The notes under the pieces were generated by a model. The model worked only from the letters and a program-made list of their open reading frames with translations, had not been told where the DNA came from and made no database searches. The translations under genes were made by a program, and so were the position numbers. Shown one piece after another: positions 22,032 through 32,433 of a DNA stretch of 64,000 bases; positions within the stretch are counted from its first letter, which is position 1; every line of letters begins with the position of its first letter. Origin of the DNA: Cordilura impudica (taxonomy: Eukaryota; Arthropoda; Insecta; Diptera; Scathophagidae); assembly GCA_963682025.1 (NCBI GenBank), contig OY821520.1, positions 131,973,437-132,037,436 on the forward strand, read 5' to 3'.

Positions 22032-23279
22032 TTATCTGCTTATTGCTCGCGAATATAAATTAAAACAACTTTTAATCAATTTTGTTATAGAATTATTTTA
22101 TGTATAAAAACTATCTATATTTTTCTGAATAAAATAAGAACCCCACAAATGACCCAAAAGACAATTTATTCAAAAGAATAGGAAATATAAAATTAATATA
22201 ATAATATAAAATTAAAGAAAAGCAATACTTATTGCAAGTCGTAAGTGATTACAGAAAACAATTTGAATCGCACACTAAATCATCCTTATATACATCACAA
22301 TAAATAGAGTTAATTTTATATTTCATATTCTTTTGCATAAATTGCATTTTATTAGTTTGGGGTCATATGTGACCCCACTTCCAAAAGGATTAATGGGGTT
22401 GTATTATTTTTTTTCGAAACCCTAGGCTATTAAGTTAAAATGTAATATTCAAAAGTAGAAAAGTGATGAATGTTTGGTGCAAAGCATTTAGAAAGGGTAC
22501 TTTACAGAATATTTTACAAAATTCCATCTTTCTCGAAATCCGCAAAAATAAACTCCTTGTCAAAAAAATCTGGAACAGGGATTTACTTAAAAATTCGCAC
22601 AGTTAATCTGTAACATATACTTAATAAAACCTTAAAGTGCAGATCCATTTTTTTTTTAATTTTGTTTAAGAAAATTTTTAAAACTTGAAAAAGGAGTTTT
22701 CAAAATTTTATCAAAAAAAAAAAATACCCATTTTCGGTCTCAATGCGCAATAGGTTAGCAACGTGGTAATAAAACAATACTTCATATCTGAGTCCTTACA
22801 AGTATAGAGATAAAAAAAATTACGGCTTTCGTCAATTTCTCAAACTTGAAAAAAATGCCATCAAATTTCATGACCTAGTTTTTTTTTTTAAACGAAAGTG
22901 GTCGGGGGCATTTGCTATTTCTTGGCGAGATTTTTTCGATGTTGAAGTTTTATAGCTTTTTAAAAGGACAATTTAATACTGATACTGAATTATATAACAA
23001 CTTGTTGGAAAAATAAAACTATAGAACGAAATTTTCGTAAAATCTGAAAAAAGTCATATTTTCCCCCATATAAACACACTTGAAATTTTCAATCGCGTTG
23101 AGGCACGACTAAATATTTTTTGATGCCCCAAAACTTTCTATTTCTTACTTTTTTTGCTATTCGCATATTTCTGGGACCGAGAGTTTGAACATTTTTTCCC
23201 TCCATATAATGAAGGACCACCCTAATGTAAGATACCTAACTAAAATTTCATACCCTCAGTACTGTAAAACCCACAATAT

Positions 23280-23584
23280 CCCAGGAAAAATTTCGTAATA
23301 GCAGCTCATTGATTTTTGCATTACCCATAATGACCTGCCATTGCCCACTGCATTACTTCTAAAGTGAGAATAAGGCGTTACTAATAATGTGTTATACAGC
23401 TACTTATATTTCATGCCAGCGCCTTGCATACTGCATTACTTTCAAAGTGAAAATAATGAGTTCCTAGGCAACTAGCTACCTCCAATGACATCCCCGTGTT
23501 AAAATAATGAGCTTATCAGGCAAACTTCAACCAGTTACATCTCATTCTAAAACCCATTATTTGGTAATGTTTGTTTTTCCTGGG
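23280..23584. mobile_element. MITE with CCCAGGAAAAA inverted ends
   Basis: 305 bp bounded by CCCAGGAAAAA and TTTTTCCTGGG, flanked by AT on each side. W copy b (about 41655) has the empty site AAAATATGTTAACC, so the insertion made a 2-bp AT duplication. Inside are short near-repeats of TAATGAG and GCATTAC words. No coding capacity. An AT duplication fits ISL2EU-type elements; this is inference. Confidence 0.85.
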
Positions 23585-23845
23585 ATGTTAACCTCAGGAA
23601 AAAAAATCACTTTTTTTCTATACAAATGTTGAAAAATTATTTTTTGTATTTATTTGTAATAATAATTAAATATATATATATATGGTAATAATAATAAAAA
23701 TAAATAGATAAATAATTTAATTAAATTCAATCTTAATCACATTAGATCAATTTATATTACAACTATTTTTTAATTAATTTATTGTAGCTGATGAAGTATT
23801 TAAGTTTTGTAAATTTTTAAATATCCAGTCTTTCATTCAGCTTGT

Positions 23846-24905
23846 TTGTCGCATTTATTTGCTGCTTTTTTAGCCAATCCTTTCTTGGCGTTATTAGATT
23901 CAGCTGTTGATTTCGCTGCAGGTTTCTTTTATTGGCTTTGGAAAGAAATCGCATTGAGTAGAGGCAGAAAACTTTTTCATCTTGGGTCTTCCATCGACAA
24001 GCGGTATAAAAGCATGGTAATAAGCGGTGCCATCGATAGTTGCTGCAGAATCGAATCTGCTCTTCAGTGTTTTCAATGTTTCCTCATGATCCTCTTTGCT
24101 ACTAAAAACTATTTTAGTTTCTTTACAATAATTCTTTGCTCAATAGAATAAAGCAGTCGCACCTAAGATGCGATCTTGATGAGAGCATTGGAGGCTATAC
24201 TTCGATGCATTTTTTTTAAGGTTGCTGCAATACCATCACATACTCCTTTATAGGATGGAAATGAAACTCAGCTGGCATTCCAAAATCGGTTTTATGAGCC
24301 ATAAGATTGCGAAGCTACTTTTGTTTTTAAAATGTTGACGAGCTCCGTCCGAAACGTAGTATACCTTCTCTACTGTTAATTAATATTTTGGATATTTTAG
24401 TAGTATCATCTGGTACTCATAAACTGCAATGGTATTTAAATCGTCCGTTATGTTTGCCATACTTTTGTGTTACACTTTTTATCCTTCATGTAGTAAATAA
24501 CTACTGTGAATATTATTGCTTGGTTGTTATTAAAGTGGAAACTTGTATGGCACCCTGAAGAACAACATATTTAGAGTTTTCTGGGAAAGCATATCAAATA
24601 GCGAATTCACTAGACTTCAAATGTATCTTCAAATCCTTGAAAAATGACCATTTCTCTTTGACTAAAAAGTCAAGGGTTCTCAAGTTTACCAATCACGTAC
24701 ACATTTCATCCACAAAATCATCCACATTTAAAATGATTGTTTTCAATGTGCATCTGTCAGTCTGAATCCAAGATTCAAACTTGACCTCCTCCATATATTC
24801 TCGATCAAAAGAGTTGATTAAACTCTCTTTGATGAATGTGGTTTCCGGGCAATTGGAACATTCACCTAAGCGGCAAGAAGTTGTTGCATTAGGACGCATA
24901 GTCAA
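23846..24905 (-). pseudogene. W transposase-like gene, copy a, decayed
   Basis: Minus-strand relic of the protein that is open in W copy b. The upstream part, lost in copy b, is visible here: CRLGECSNCPETTFIKESLI, EVKFESWIQTDRCTLKTIIL and DDFVDEMCT at 24693-24905. Downstream, FKDLKIHLKSGEFVISYDF and later blocks persist with frameshifts. Proteins of this type (CxECPxTE, then LDFAENY, then SDGA..QYKN, then HGKGxCDG) recur in transposon-derived genes of arthropods and cnidarians. Confidence 0.75.
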
Positions 24906-25126
24906 TTTAGGGCAATCGCGGCAATCGTGTAAATATTCTGGCGAATCAGTTAATCAACTGCTGAACCTAGTAAGGGCAAGAAAAGATTTGCAAAAAATCA
25001 GCAAATAAAGGCGATAAATAAGCTAGATGAAAGACTGGGTATTTAAAAATCTCAGTGAAAAGTCTTATGATAAATTTTATCTACGTATGTGAAATAATTA
25101 CCTGTTGATCAAAATAGACCACACAT

Positions 25127-27841
25127 CAGGGATGATAAAATTGGTACAATTGTACCATTTTTGGTACTATTCGAACCTAAAAATTACGATGGTACTCCCG
25201 TCACTCATTTGGTACTATTTAAAAATTTTCTCAATTTATTGCTTTTAATAGATATAATATGGTAACTCAATTTAATTGTCATATATTGTGAATGAATTTT
25301 TGTACTTGTTCAAGGCGAATACATAACAGCTGATAATGTTGTTGCATGGTTTGCTTGTTATTCATATATGAAATATATACAAAAAAAGCGACACATTTTT
25401 TATATATGAAGTTTGACAAGTAGAAAAGCGGCAAAAACATTCTGTTAAGAGTTGCGACCTCGTTGTTTGATGTGCATTCCCTTTTTATTTTTTGTTAACC
25501 GCACTTACTTCAATGTTATTTTGTTTTAAATCTAAAAGCGTCGCGTTGACAAAATAAAAAACTCAATTAGTTTACAAAATATTTTACTATTAAAAACTTC
25601 GATTATTTACATAAGTAATGGAATATAGTGAAGCTGGGTATGTTTATTTAAACAATTTAAATTATTTGCATAATGAATTTTTACATTTTGTAGAACAAGT
25701 AAACAGGACAAGCCATATAATGTACCTTTTAGAGAAGAGTGGGCTAAGCTGTTTCCGTGGCTGGTTAAGGAGGGTAAGCAAAAAAGATGCAAATTATGCA
25801 ATACGGGTATAGCGGGTGGCATTGTACACATAAAACGTCATGCGTCCACCGATAGCCATATCAAAAAAATAACTGCAGCAAAAAAACTCCGAAAATAGAT
25901 AATTTTTTGCAAAATACTGTGTGCCCTATAGTAGAGTCGGCAAAAAAAATCGAAATTATGTTGAGTTTGTTTATTGCATAACATAACTTACCTTTCTCAG
26001 TGTTAGCTTACCTAAACACCTAAACAGTGTCATAAAGGAAAGAATAACCGACTCCCAAATCGCCAAAAAGTTTGCAATAAATAGACTAAAGGGTCAAAAA
26101 ATAATCACAAATGTAACAGGCCTGGAAAATATCACCAGCATAAGTAATTTTTGTAAAGATAGTTACTATTCATTAACACTTGATGAAAGTACTGATCGCA
26201 GTATTTCAAAAAATTTGGCTGTAATCATTAGAACTTTTGATGGTAAATGTCGCGATCGCTTTTTAGGAGTGGTGCATATAGAGGACTGCACCGCAAATGG
26301 TATATTTGAAGCAACAACAAAAATATTAAATAAAAATAATATACCCCTTAGTAACATTGTTGGCATAACAACTGACAATTGTCCCATAATTACGGGCAAA
26401 GTGAATGGAGTTCAGTCCAAATTTCAGGCTTTGGTACCACATATATTCAAAAATGGTTGTATATGCCACATTTTGAATTTAGTATCAGCGGCAGCGTGCA
26501 AGTGTGGATTTTCCGATGACATCGAAAAAATTTTAAAAGAAATAGGTAACCACTTTTGCAATAGTTCCAGTAGAAGAGACGACTTTCTCTCATTTCAAGA
26601 GTATTTTGGAACCGATACTCATAATATTTTAAAATAATCAGCTACAAGGTGGTTATCACGTCAGGAAGTCATCAACAAAATTTTGGAACAGTGAGAACCA
26701 CTCTGTTATTATTTCACACTGCATGATTTTGAAGCTGATTTTACAAGTGCAAAATTAAATTTTATTATATCTGGATTTTCTAATCCGCTTTATAAAATGT
26801 CATTCCTCTTTCTTCAGTATATATTAAAAATTGTAAATGCAATAAATTTGGAAATGCAGGCAGAAGACGCTCGTATACATATATTTCTAGAGCGTTTAGC
26901 ATTTTTGTTTCGTCAAATGGGACGCAATTTTTTGAAAAAGGAATCCTTAGACAAATGTGAATTATCAAAGTTAAACCTCAATCAAAATCATCTTCCTCTT
27001 AACGATGTATACTGTGGGACAGAAGTAGATATTTATATATCTACAAATAACATTGAAAGCGGAGTAGTCATGGACTTTAAAAATACTGCTAAACAATTCT
27101 ACATAACCTTTTGCGAAACTTTATGATACAAAGTTAACTTTGATGATACAATTTTAAACTGGCTTACAAAATTTACTCCAGAAAATGTTATTTCTGGAAA
27201 AACCACCACTAAAGTTCCTCTTTTACTAAATATGTTCCCAAATGAAAGTAAAATTTATGACACTATAAATAACCAGTTCAGAACTCTGGCTGATATAGAT
27301 ACATTAAAAATGTTTAGAAATGAAAGTATTTCTATTTTTTGGGACAAGGTGTCAACAATGAAAAATGAATTGAATGAATTAATGTCTCCAGAGCTATCCA
27401 GAGTTGTAAGAGGAATATTATCCATTCCACATTCATCAGCGAATGTGGAAAGAATATTTTCGTACCAAAATATTATAAAAACGAAGGAACGAAATAGGCT
27501 GTATATGCCAACGGTTTTATTAAAGACAAATAATTCCTGTTGCTATAATTTTAAAATAACAACTGATTTGTTCTCAAAAAATGTATGAATTTGATCTCAT
27601 TGACTTTTTATGTACCTTATTTTACACATAAATGTTTATTTATTTTATAAGTTGTTTTTTTTTTTATTTACTTTATATGTACAAATGAATTTTAAGTACC
27701 TTTTGTTTTTGTTTAAGTTAATAAATATAAAAAAAATAATATAAATGTTAAAAAAAAATGTTTTTAGTACTATTGGGGTCGAAAAAGTACTATTTTGGAA
27801 GGTCGTTGGTACGAAATTAATATTCTCATATATCATCCCTG
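25127..27841 (+). mobile_element. hAT transposon with 8-bp target duplication
   Basis: 2715 bp bounded by CAGGGATGATA (left) and its inverted copy TATCATCCCTG (right), flanked on both sides by the identical octamer CCACACAT (25119-25126, 27842-27849), diagnostic of hAT. The plus strand holds a decayed transposase. The V-family neighbours confirm the uninterrupted target. Confidence 0.95.
25618..27588 (+). pseudogene. hAT transposase, broken
   Basis: In order: N-terminal region; BED-type zinc finger near 25735-25870 in another frame (EEWAKLFPWLVKEGKQKRCK, LCNTGI.., HIKRHA..SHIKK); catalytic half at 26160-26637 (YYSLTLDESTDRSISKNLAV, IVGITTDNCPIITGKVNGVQ, CICHILNLVSAAACKCG, then ATRWLS after a stop); alpha-helical insertion at 26797-27126; and the hATC dimerisation region at 27232-27588 (LSIPHSSANVERIFSYQNII, KTKERNRL). 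At least three in-frame stops or shifts exclude a functional product, yet key Asp/His/Trp neighbourhoods are still clear, so the decay is moderate. Confidence 0.9.
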
Positions 27842-28318
27842 CCACACATATACTATAAGCAGTTGCTTAAAGAAACCTTGCGGCACAATTTTATACTTCG
27901 CATTAGTTTTTCATTTTTGAAACTTCTTTGAATTTGACTTCTCTGCTCAATGATGATCACTTATTGAATGAAGTAATTCAATTTTTAGAAGTTCGGATTC
28001 ATTTATTTTGCAAACCATTCCGTTATATTTGATGTTTATAAATAAACATCAAATATAGTCAAATTTCGCAGCTTATTTATAAAGCATTTTTTCTGCAGCG
28101 TCTTATAAAAAACTTCTAAATTAAAAAATCAAAAAATTTTTAATTGAAATAAAAAATTAATTTACGGCCCATACAAATTTTTGGGGAGAAAGTTCATTTT
28201 ATTGGGGAATTTATTCATTGGGGACTAAGTACTCAGCGCCTGGTAAGCACAGTGAACCATTTTTCAAGCCAAAGGCCTTTTTATCCCGGGCAAGACCGGG
28301 TAAAAACAGCTAGTGTAA

Positions 28319-28744
28319 ATAATAAAAGTCTTTCTTTTAATCTGTTGGTTACTGAGTTCATTGGAATTCAGTATCTCAGTTAATTTTAATTATTATAAGA
28401 TTTGCTTATTATTTTAATTTTTGTAAAATAGATTGCAAATAAAAATGAATTGAAAAAAATAAAAAATAATTCGAATATTGTTTTCCCTTAAAACAATTAT
28501 TTTATAACAATTATGAACAGGGAGTCCCAAAATTGATTTAGTTGAACTTACAATGAATTTACTTGGAAAAGTTAAAACAAGTCTCTCTCTGCCTTCGTAG
28601 TAATTAATTAACTAGTTGCGGAAAATATTTATACGAAATATATATAGTTAAATTGTACAAACCTGTTCATTCATCCCCACAACCATATAAATTTACAGAC
28701 CTAGTTAATTATTGAAATAGAATTGAACATATACGAAAATGTTT
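28319..28744. other. AT-rich stretch without recognised feature
   Basis: No gene or family recognised between V1 and the 131-bp duplicate. Confidence 0.4.
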
Positions 28745-28876
28745 ATTTATAAATAATCTATGCTAATAATGGTCATTATTACGTTTTAATATTATTTAAT
28801 TAACAAATCAAATACAATTTTTTAATTGCGATGAAACAACCTTCCGTATTTACTTCCTATAAGCTTTCAAAAAGAA
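28745..28876 (+). repeat. 131-bp direct repeat, left copy (flanking T3)
   Basis: ATTTATAAATAATCTATGCT to GCTTTCAAAAA; its second copy at 29669-29800 is about 95% identical. The T3 repeat lies exactly between them. Far too long for a target-site duplication of a transposon. Confidence 0.9.
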
Positions 28877-29662
28877 AACAAGTAAGAAAATTATAGTCGG
28901 TCTAGACCGACTATACGATACCCTATACCATGCGTTTAGAAACCCTATCTCTTAGGTCCAACTAACTGGACATTAAAAATAAGCACAAACCAAATTTGAG
29001 TGGGATTTTTATTCATTTTTTTGGCCGCAGATATGAAAAAGTTCATATCGGATGCTATATCTATAAAGCGACTAGGTCCAAAAATGGACCGATCCTGATT
29101 ATGTTTGGTAAAGTCTCTTGTATTTTGCAAAAATATGTACAAACAAAATTTGAGAAGAATCAGTGCAATATTTTTGTTTTTTAATAGATTTAAGTGAAGA
29201 TCGGGAAGCAGCTCTATACGGGGTCAAAGGGATCATTTTTGGACTACTCATTAGTGGATGTAATGAACGCATACAAACCCAATTTGAGTAAGATCTATAT
29301 GACAATTTGGATCTTATGGCAATTTATGACGATTTCATATGGGTAATTTGTATGGGGGCTAGGTCTGAACAAGGACCGATTCTCACCAATTTCAATAGGG
29401 TTCATCCCATGGCCGATAAAAGCTTATATACCAAATTTCATCAAAATATATTCATATTTGCGACCTGCAGTTTGATTACAAGCTTTACATGGACACACAG
29501 ACGGACGGACGGACGGACGGACGGACATTGTTAAATCAACTCAGAAAGTGATTCTGATTCGATCGGTATAATTAAAGATGGGTCTAGGTCAAATATTTTT
29601 GGTTGTTACAAACAGCAGCACAAAGTCATTATACACAAACCACATAGTGGTATAGGGTATAA
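28877..29662 (+). repeat. T-family repeat copy T3 (most complete)
   Basis: Complete family member: AAACAAGTAAGAAAAT, the perfect 20-bp palindrome TAGTCGGTCTAGACCGACTA (28894-28913), GATACCCTATACCATGCG, body, (GACG)n at 29498-29525, end CACATAGTGGTATAGGGTAT. Useful as the reference for the other copies. Non-coding. Confidence 0.9.
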
Positions 29663-29668
29663 TGATTA

Positions 29669-29800
29669 TTTATAAATAATCTATGCTAATAATGGTCATC
29701 ATTACGTTTTAATATTATTTAATTAACAAATCAAATACAATGTTTTAATTGCGATGAAACAATCTTTCGTATTTACATCCTATAAGCTTTCAAAAATAAA
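29669..29800 (+). repeat. 131-bp direct repeat, right copy
   Basis: See left copy; a few substitutions (GGTCATCATTACG against GGTCATTATTACG). Beyond it, 29801-30177 is AT-rich with no recognised feature up to the 3' end of the Nepl gene. Confidence 0.9.
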
Positions 29801-30177
29801 AAAACTTATGCGTTGTTATATATTGCTGCAGATATTATAATTCGTATATCTGTGATTATTTCAATCAGAAAAGTTTCGAGTGATTATCTTAAATAGTTCA
29901 GACTATTTCTATATAAAATCTGTACGAAGGTCAGCCCTAAAATTTGACTTTGTGTCTTTTCCTTCTATTCTCGCTCTTTTGCACTTTGAATTAGGGATCA
30001 GTTTTCACACTGTTGTACTATCTGTAAAAAGAGTAACAATTGTTGTATTTGTTTTTAATTAGAATTTAATGCAATAACATATTTAAATATATAAAAATTT
30101 TAACAACAACTGACCGTGTACTTAAATATTAAAATAATCAACCAAATAGTAATAATAGTATGTATATTATATATTTT

Positions 30178-30187
30178 TTTATTTATT
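30178..30187 (-). terminator. candidate polyadenylation signals of the Nepl gene
   Basis: Two overlapping AATAAA hexamers (minus strand AATAAATAAA) about 55 nt after the stop codon at 30241. Suitable position; not proof of use. Confidence 0.5.
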
Positions 30188-30240
30188 TTCATATAATTCC
30201 ATTAAATACGTTTACACTAATATCAATAACAAAAATTTAA

Positions 30241-32157
30241 TCAGCGCCATAAATAACACTCTTTATCTCTATGCATACGATTGCCACTGTTACACTGAAA
30301 TACTTTTGCGAATTCAGCAAAATTTGCTAGAGCATCCGTAACACGTGCACGATTAGAACCAAGACTTCTATCAACGGCAAACTCATTGCCATACGACGAA
30401 GAGCAAAAGAATTGAGCAAAATTAAGGAAAAATAATTTACTCACTGAAACATCCATGCCATCGGTTCTTGAATCATTGAAGATTTTATACGCGTAACGCA
30501 AACCGCTTATATCGGCAGTTTTTACTTCGACTAATGACGGATTAAATTCAAGAAGGCAATTGAATCTGTCATTGAATAGGGGATTTGAAAATATATGAGA
30601 ATATTCCTGAGAAGCATCTTTGCCTTTATGATCCAATTCTAGACCAGTATTATCAAAAGCGGAGAACATCATTTCCGCTAACAGAAATCCCAAAGTACTA
30701 TATTTAAAAACATCAGCGGAGTGGGGCTGGTATAAAGGCGGTTGAATAAGTGTTAGGGGAATCTTAATAGTATTTAAGGTTGGGATGAAGTATGCTATAG
30801 AATGTGCACTAATGTACAAATCTTCCAAGTAAAAAAAATCCTTTTCGTGTATTGTGTAGCTTTCCAATTTATGTTTAGCAATAAAACAGAATTTCATTAA
30901 TTTTAAGTGATTATCATAGAAGTCGTCATTGTCGTTTAATTGTAAATTATTATAGAAATTCTCTAAAGTTTGTACGGTGTCTATACGTGGTACATTATTG
31001 ATTATCAAGCGCATATCGTTTATTTTGGCTAAAAGAAAATTCACAACGGTTTCATTAAATGCATGAACATTTTGCTTTATCGTTTTAGAAAACTGTTTTC
31101 TTATGTTGTTATAGAGCTTGATAATTTCTGGAAACTCTTGTTTCAAATCTGGATGTTGTTGTTCGTACAGCCAATTCATGGCCATTGATAAATATATTCT
31201 TACACCGTGTACACAACTTATTGTTTTGGAATTCGCTATGCGCTGCTCATGTAAATGCCATAAAAATCGGATTTCTAAATATTTACATAAAAACGGTTTA
31301 CTGTGTCGGTCAAGCAAATCATCTAAAGCCATTATATAGGGTCTATTATGCAGATCGATTTCTACGTCTGTATTAAGTTGCGTTTCATTTAGCAATATTC
31401 TCATATAATCCTTAAGCCAAGGCAATTGGAAATCCTCAGGTGTTTTAAGTCGCGAATCTGTATCAATTACTTTTTGCAGATCTAACTCGAAAGCCTGCAA
31501 TTGACGCCACAATTTTGAAGAGTCATTAAAGGGTTCGCCAAAAGATTCTCTGATATTTTCGAAGTTTTTATGAGTTAGGGGCTTAAAGCCTCCATCTGTA
31601 TATGGCACATATAAATAAATTGCATTATTTAATGGAAATTCGCTTTTATCCAGATAGTGTTCTATAAAAATACCCTTCATGCCGTAAATATGCATAACAG
31701 CCAACGTTCTAACCCAATCAAGCTCTTCGGGCTGACTGCCAAGTAAAGCAAATTTCACATTTTCCTGCTCCGTCAACCGTTTAAAATAATTCGATAATTC
31801 ATATTTTTTCAAATCATTACAAGACTTAAAAAATCGATATGCTTTTCTTACAAATTTAGGTTGGTCTTGCAATTTAATTCCACTTAAGACATCTGCCATC
31901 TCTTTATTTACTTTGTGATCCAATAAACGATTTAACGTGTAATATTTTTTATCAGCTTCTTCATTAAAATTTTCCCATTTACCACAGGCATATCTATAGA
32001 AATCTTCACAAGGATTGGCACTCAAGTCCATGGAACCTTTAATGAGCTGTTCCTGCTTATAATTTGCCAAGACTGAATTATTAGTTCTTATCGTTTCGCA
32101 GTTTAATTGTTTTACAATGATGACGACACATATTAACAATACTTGAATAAATTTCAT
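30241..32157 (-). CDS. secreted neprilysin-like (M13) protein, catalytic site lost
   Basis: Single-exon 638-codon frame. Residues 1-20 (MKFIQVLLICVVIIVKQLNC) form a signal peptide with no later membrane anchor, so the product is predicted to be secreted. The M13 N-terminal domain is clear from NPCEDFYRYACGKWENF (about 48-64); the chain ends in the family-typical CxxW (CYLWR). At the zinc site (about 490-500) the expected HExxH is AEMMF followed by SAFD, and the usual ExxxD appears as VKTAD (about 547), so zinc ligands are missing and the protein cannot be an ordinary metallopeptidase. It is shorter than neprilysins (about 700-780). Higher flies carry many such Nepl genes, several catalytically dead and testis-biased. 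Being intact amid decayed transposons implies selection. Start: first ATG, giving the signal peptide directly. Confidence 0.92.
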   Translation of the reverse strand: MKFIQVLLICVVIIVKQLNCETIRTNNSVLANYKQEQLIKGSMDLSANPCEDFYRYACGKWENFNEEADKKYYTLNRLLDHKVNKEMADVLSGIKLQDQPKFVRKAYRFFKSCNDLKKYELSNYFKRLTEQENVKFALLGSQPEELDWVRTLAVMHIYGMKGIFIEHYLDKSEFPLNNAIYLYVPYTDGGFKPLTHKNFENIRESFGEPFNDSSKLWRQLQAFELDLQKVIDTDSRLKTPEDFQLPWLKDYMRILLNETQLNTDVEIDLHNRPYIMALDDLLDRHSKPFLCKYLEIRFLWHLHEQRIANSKTISCVHGVRIYLSMAMNWLYEQQHPDLKQEFPEIIKLYNNIRKQFSKTIKQNVHAFNETVVNFLLAKINDMRLIINNVPRIDTVQTLENFYNNLQLNDNDDFYDNHLKLMKFCFIAKHKLESYTIHEKDFFYLEDLYISAHSIAYFIPTLNTIKIPLTLIQPPLYQPHSADVFKYSTLGFLLAEMMFSAFDNTGLELDHKGKDASQEYSHIFSNPLFNDRFNCLLEFNPSLVEVKTADISGLRYAYKIFNDSRTDGMDVSVSKLFFLNFAQFFCSSSYGNEFAVDRSLGSNRARVTDALANFAEFAKVFQCNSGNRMHRDKECYLWR

Positions 32158-32188
32158 ATTTAGTTTAATAGAATTTCCGATAGCTGAA

Positions 32189-32195
32189 TTTTATA
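32189..32195 (-). promoter_or_regulatory. candidate TATA box of the Nepl gene
   Basis: Minus strand TATAAAA lies 32-38 nt upstream of the start codon. If used at the normal 25-30 nt spacing, the 5' leader would be only a few nucleotides long. Candidate only. Confidence 0.45.
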
Positions 32196-32433
32196 CAACT
32201 TGTTTCGTGTAATGAAAAAATGCAACTGCTTTATTGATTTCCAAACATTGAACGTATTATTATGTATTAAATAATTTTCATTTACTCTATATATTGCGAA
32301 ACCCTACACTGATTTGTGGCCGTTATGTATTTAAATTTTCGCCGTAGTTTCTCTTGATATTAAATAAATTAAATATTAAATAAATTCACATACTTATTAT
32401 AGATTGACATTGTTTATGCCTATTTATACCCTA

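Larger units (their letters stand above)
18189..22156 (-). mobile_element. CR1/L2/Kiri-like LINE-3, nearly intact
   Basis: Minus-strand non-LTR element with ORF1 end, ORF2 (endonuclease and reverse transcriptase) and a 3' region with a (TTTA)n tract at 18466-18500. The 20-mer AAAAGACAATTTATTCAAAA lies on both sides (18169-18188, 22157-22176) and the other arm of Y shows this sequence once and uninterrupted, so it is a good target duplication. About 280 bp between the microsatellite and the left duplicate is unexplained (3' transduction or another insertion). Clade is inferred from motifs. Confidence 0.85.
17300..23227. mobile_element. long-TIR foldback element Y, containing LINE-3
   Basis: Left arm 17300-18188 and right arm about 22340-23227 are inverted repeats of about 0.88 kb, with outer ends CATTAGGGTKGYCCTT on both sides and TAA on each flank (17297-17299, 23228-23230). 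Inner ends carry a GGGGTCA..TGACCCC palindrome (18147-18163, 22360-22377). W copy b (near 41600) has the unoccupied sequence with one TAA. No transposase of its own is visible, since the centre is taken up by LINE-3; without the LINE it is about 2 kb. A 3-bp TAA duplication fits PIF/Harbinger- or Chapaev3-type elements. Confidence 0.8.
16726..25055 (-). mobile_element. DNA transposon W, copy a, disrupted by Y, LINE-3 and a MITE
   Basis: Its 3' flank (16726-17299, starting GGGGCGTTTCATGTCAACG) and body (23228-25008) match the second copy at 41399-42776, where the segments are joined. Removing Y (17300-23227) and the CCCAGG MITE (23280-23584) restores colinearity. The minus strand carries a decayed transposase-like gene. 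About 55 bp at 25000-25055 is an inverted copy of 23810-23870, perhaps part of the right end. The superfamily is not assigned. Confidence 0.7.
25045..28318 (-). repeat. V-family repeat 1 (truncated), split by hAT
   Basis: Consists of 27842-28318 (starting on the minus strand with CTAGCTGTTTTTACCCGGTC near 28318) and about 25057-25126, together colinear with V2 (48186-48660) and V3 (62353-62820). It lacks the GC-rich array. The hAT element interrupts it at CCACACAT. Confidence 0.8.
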
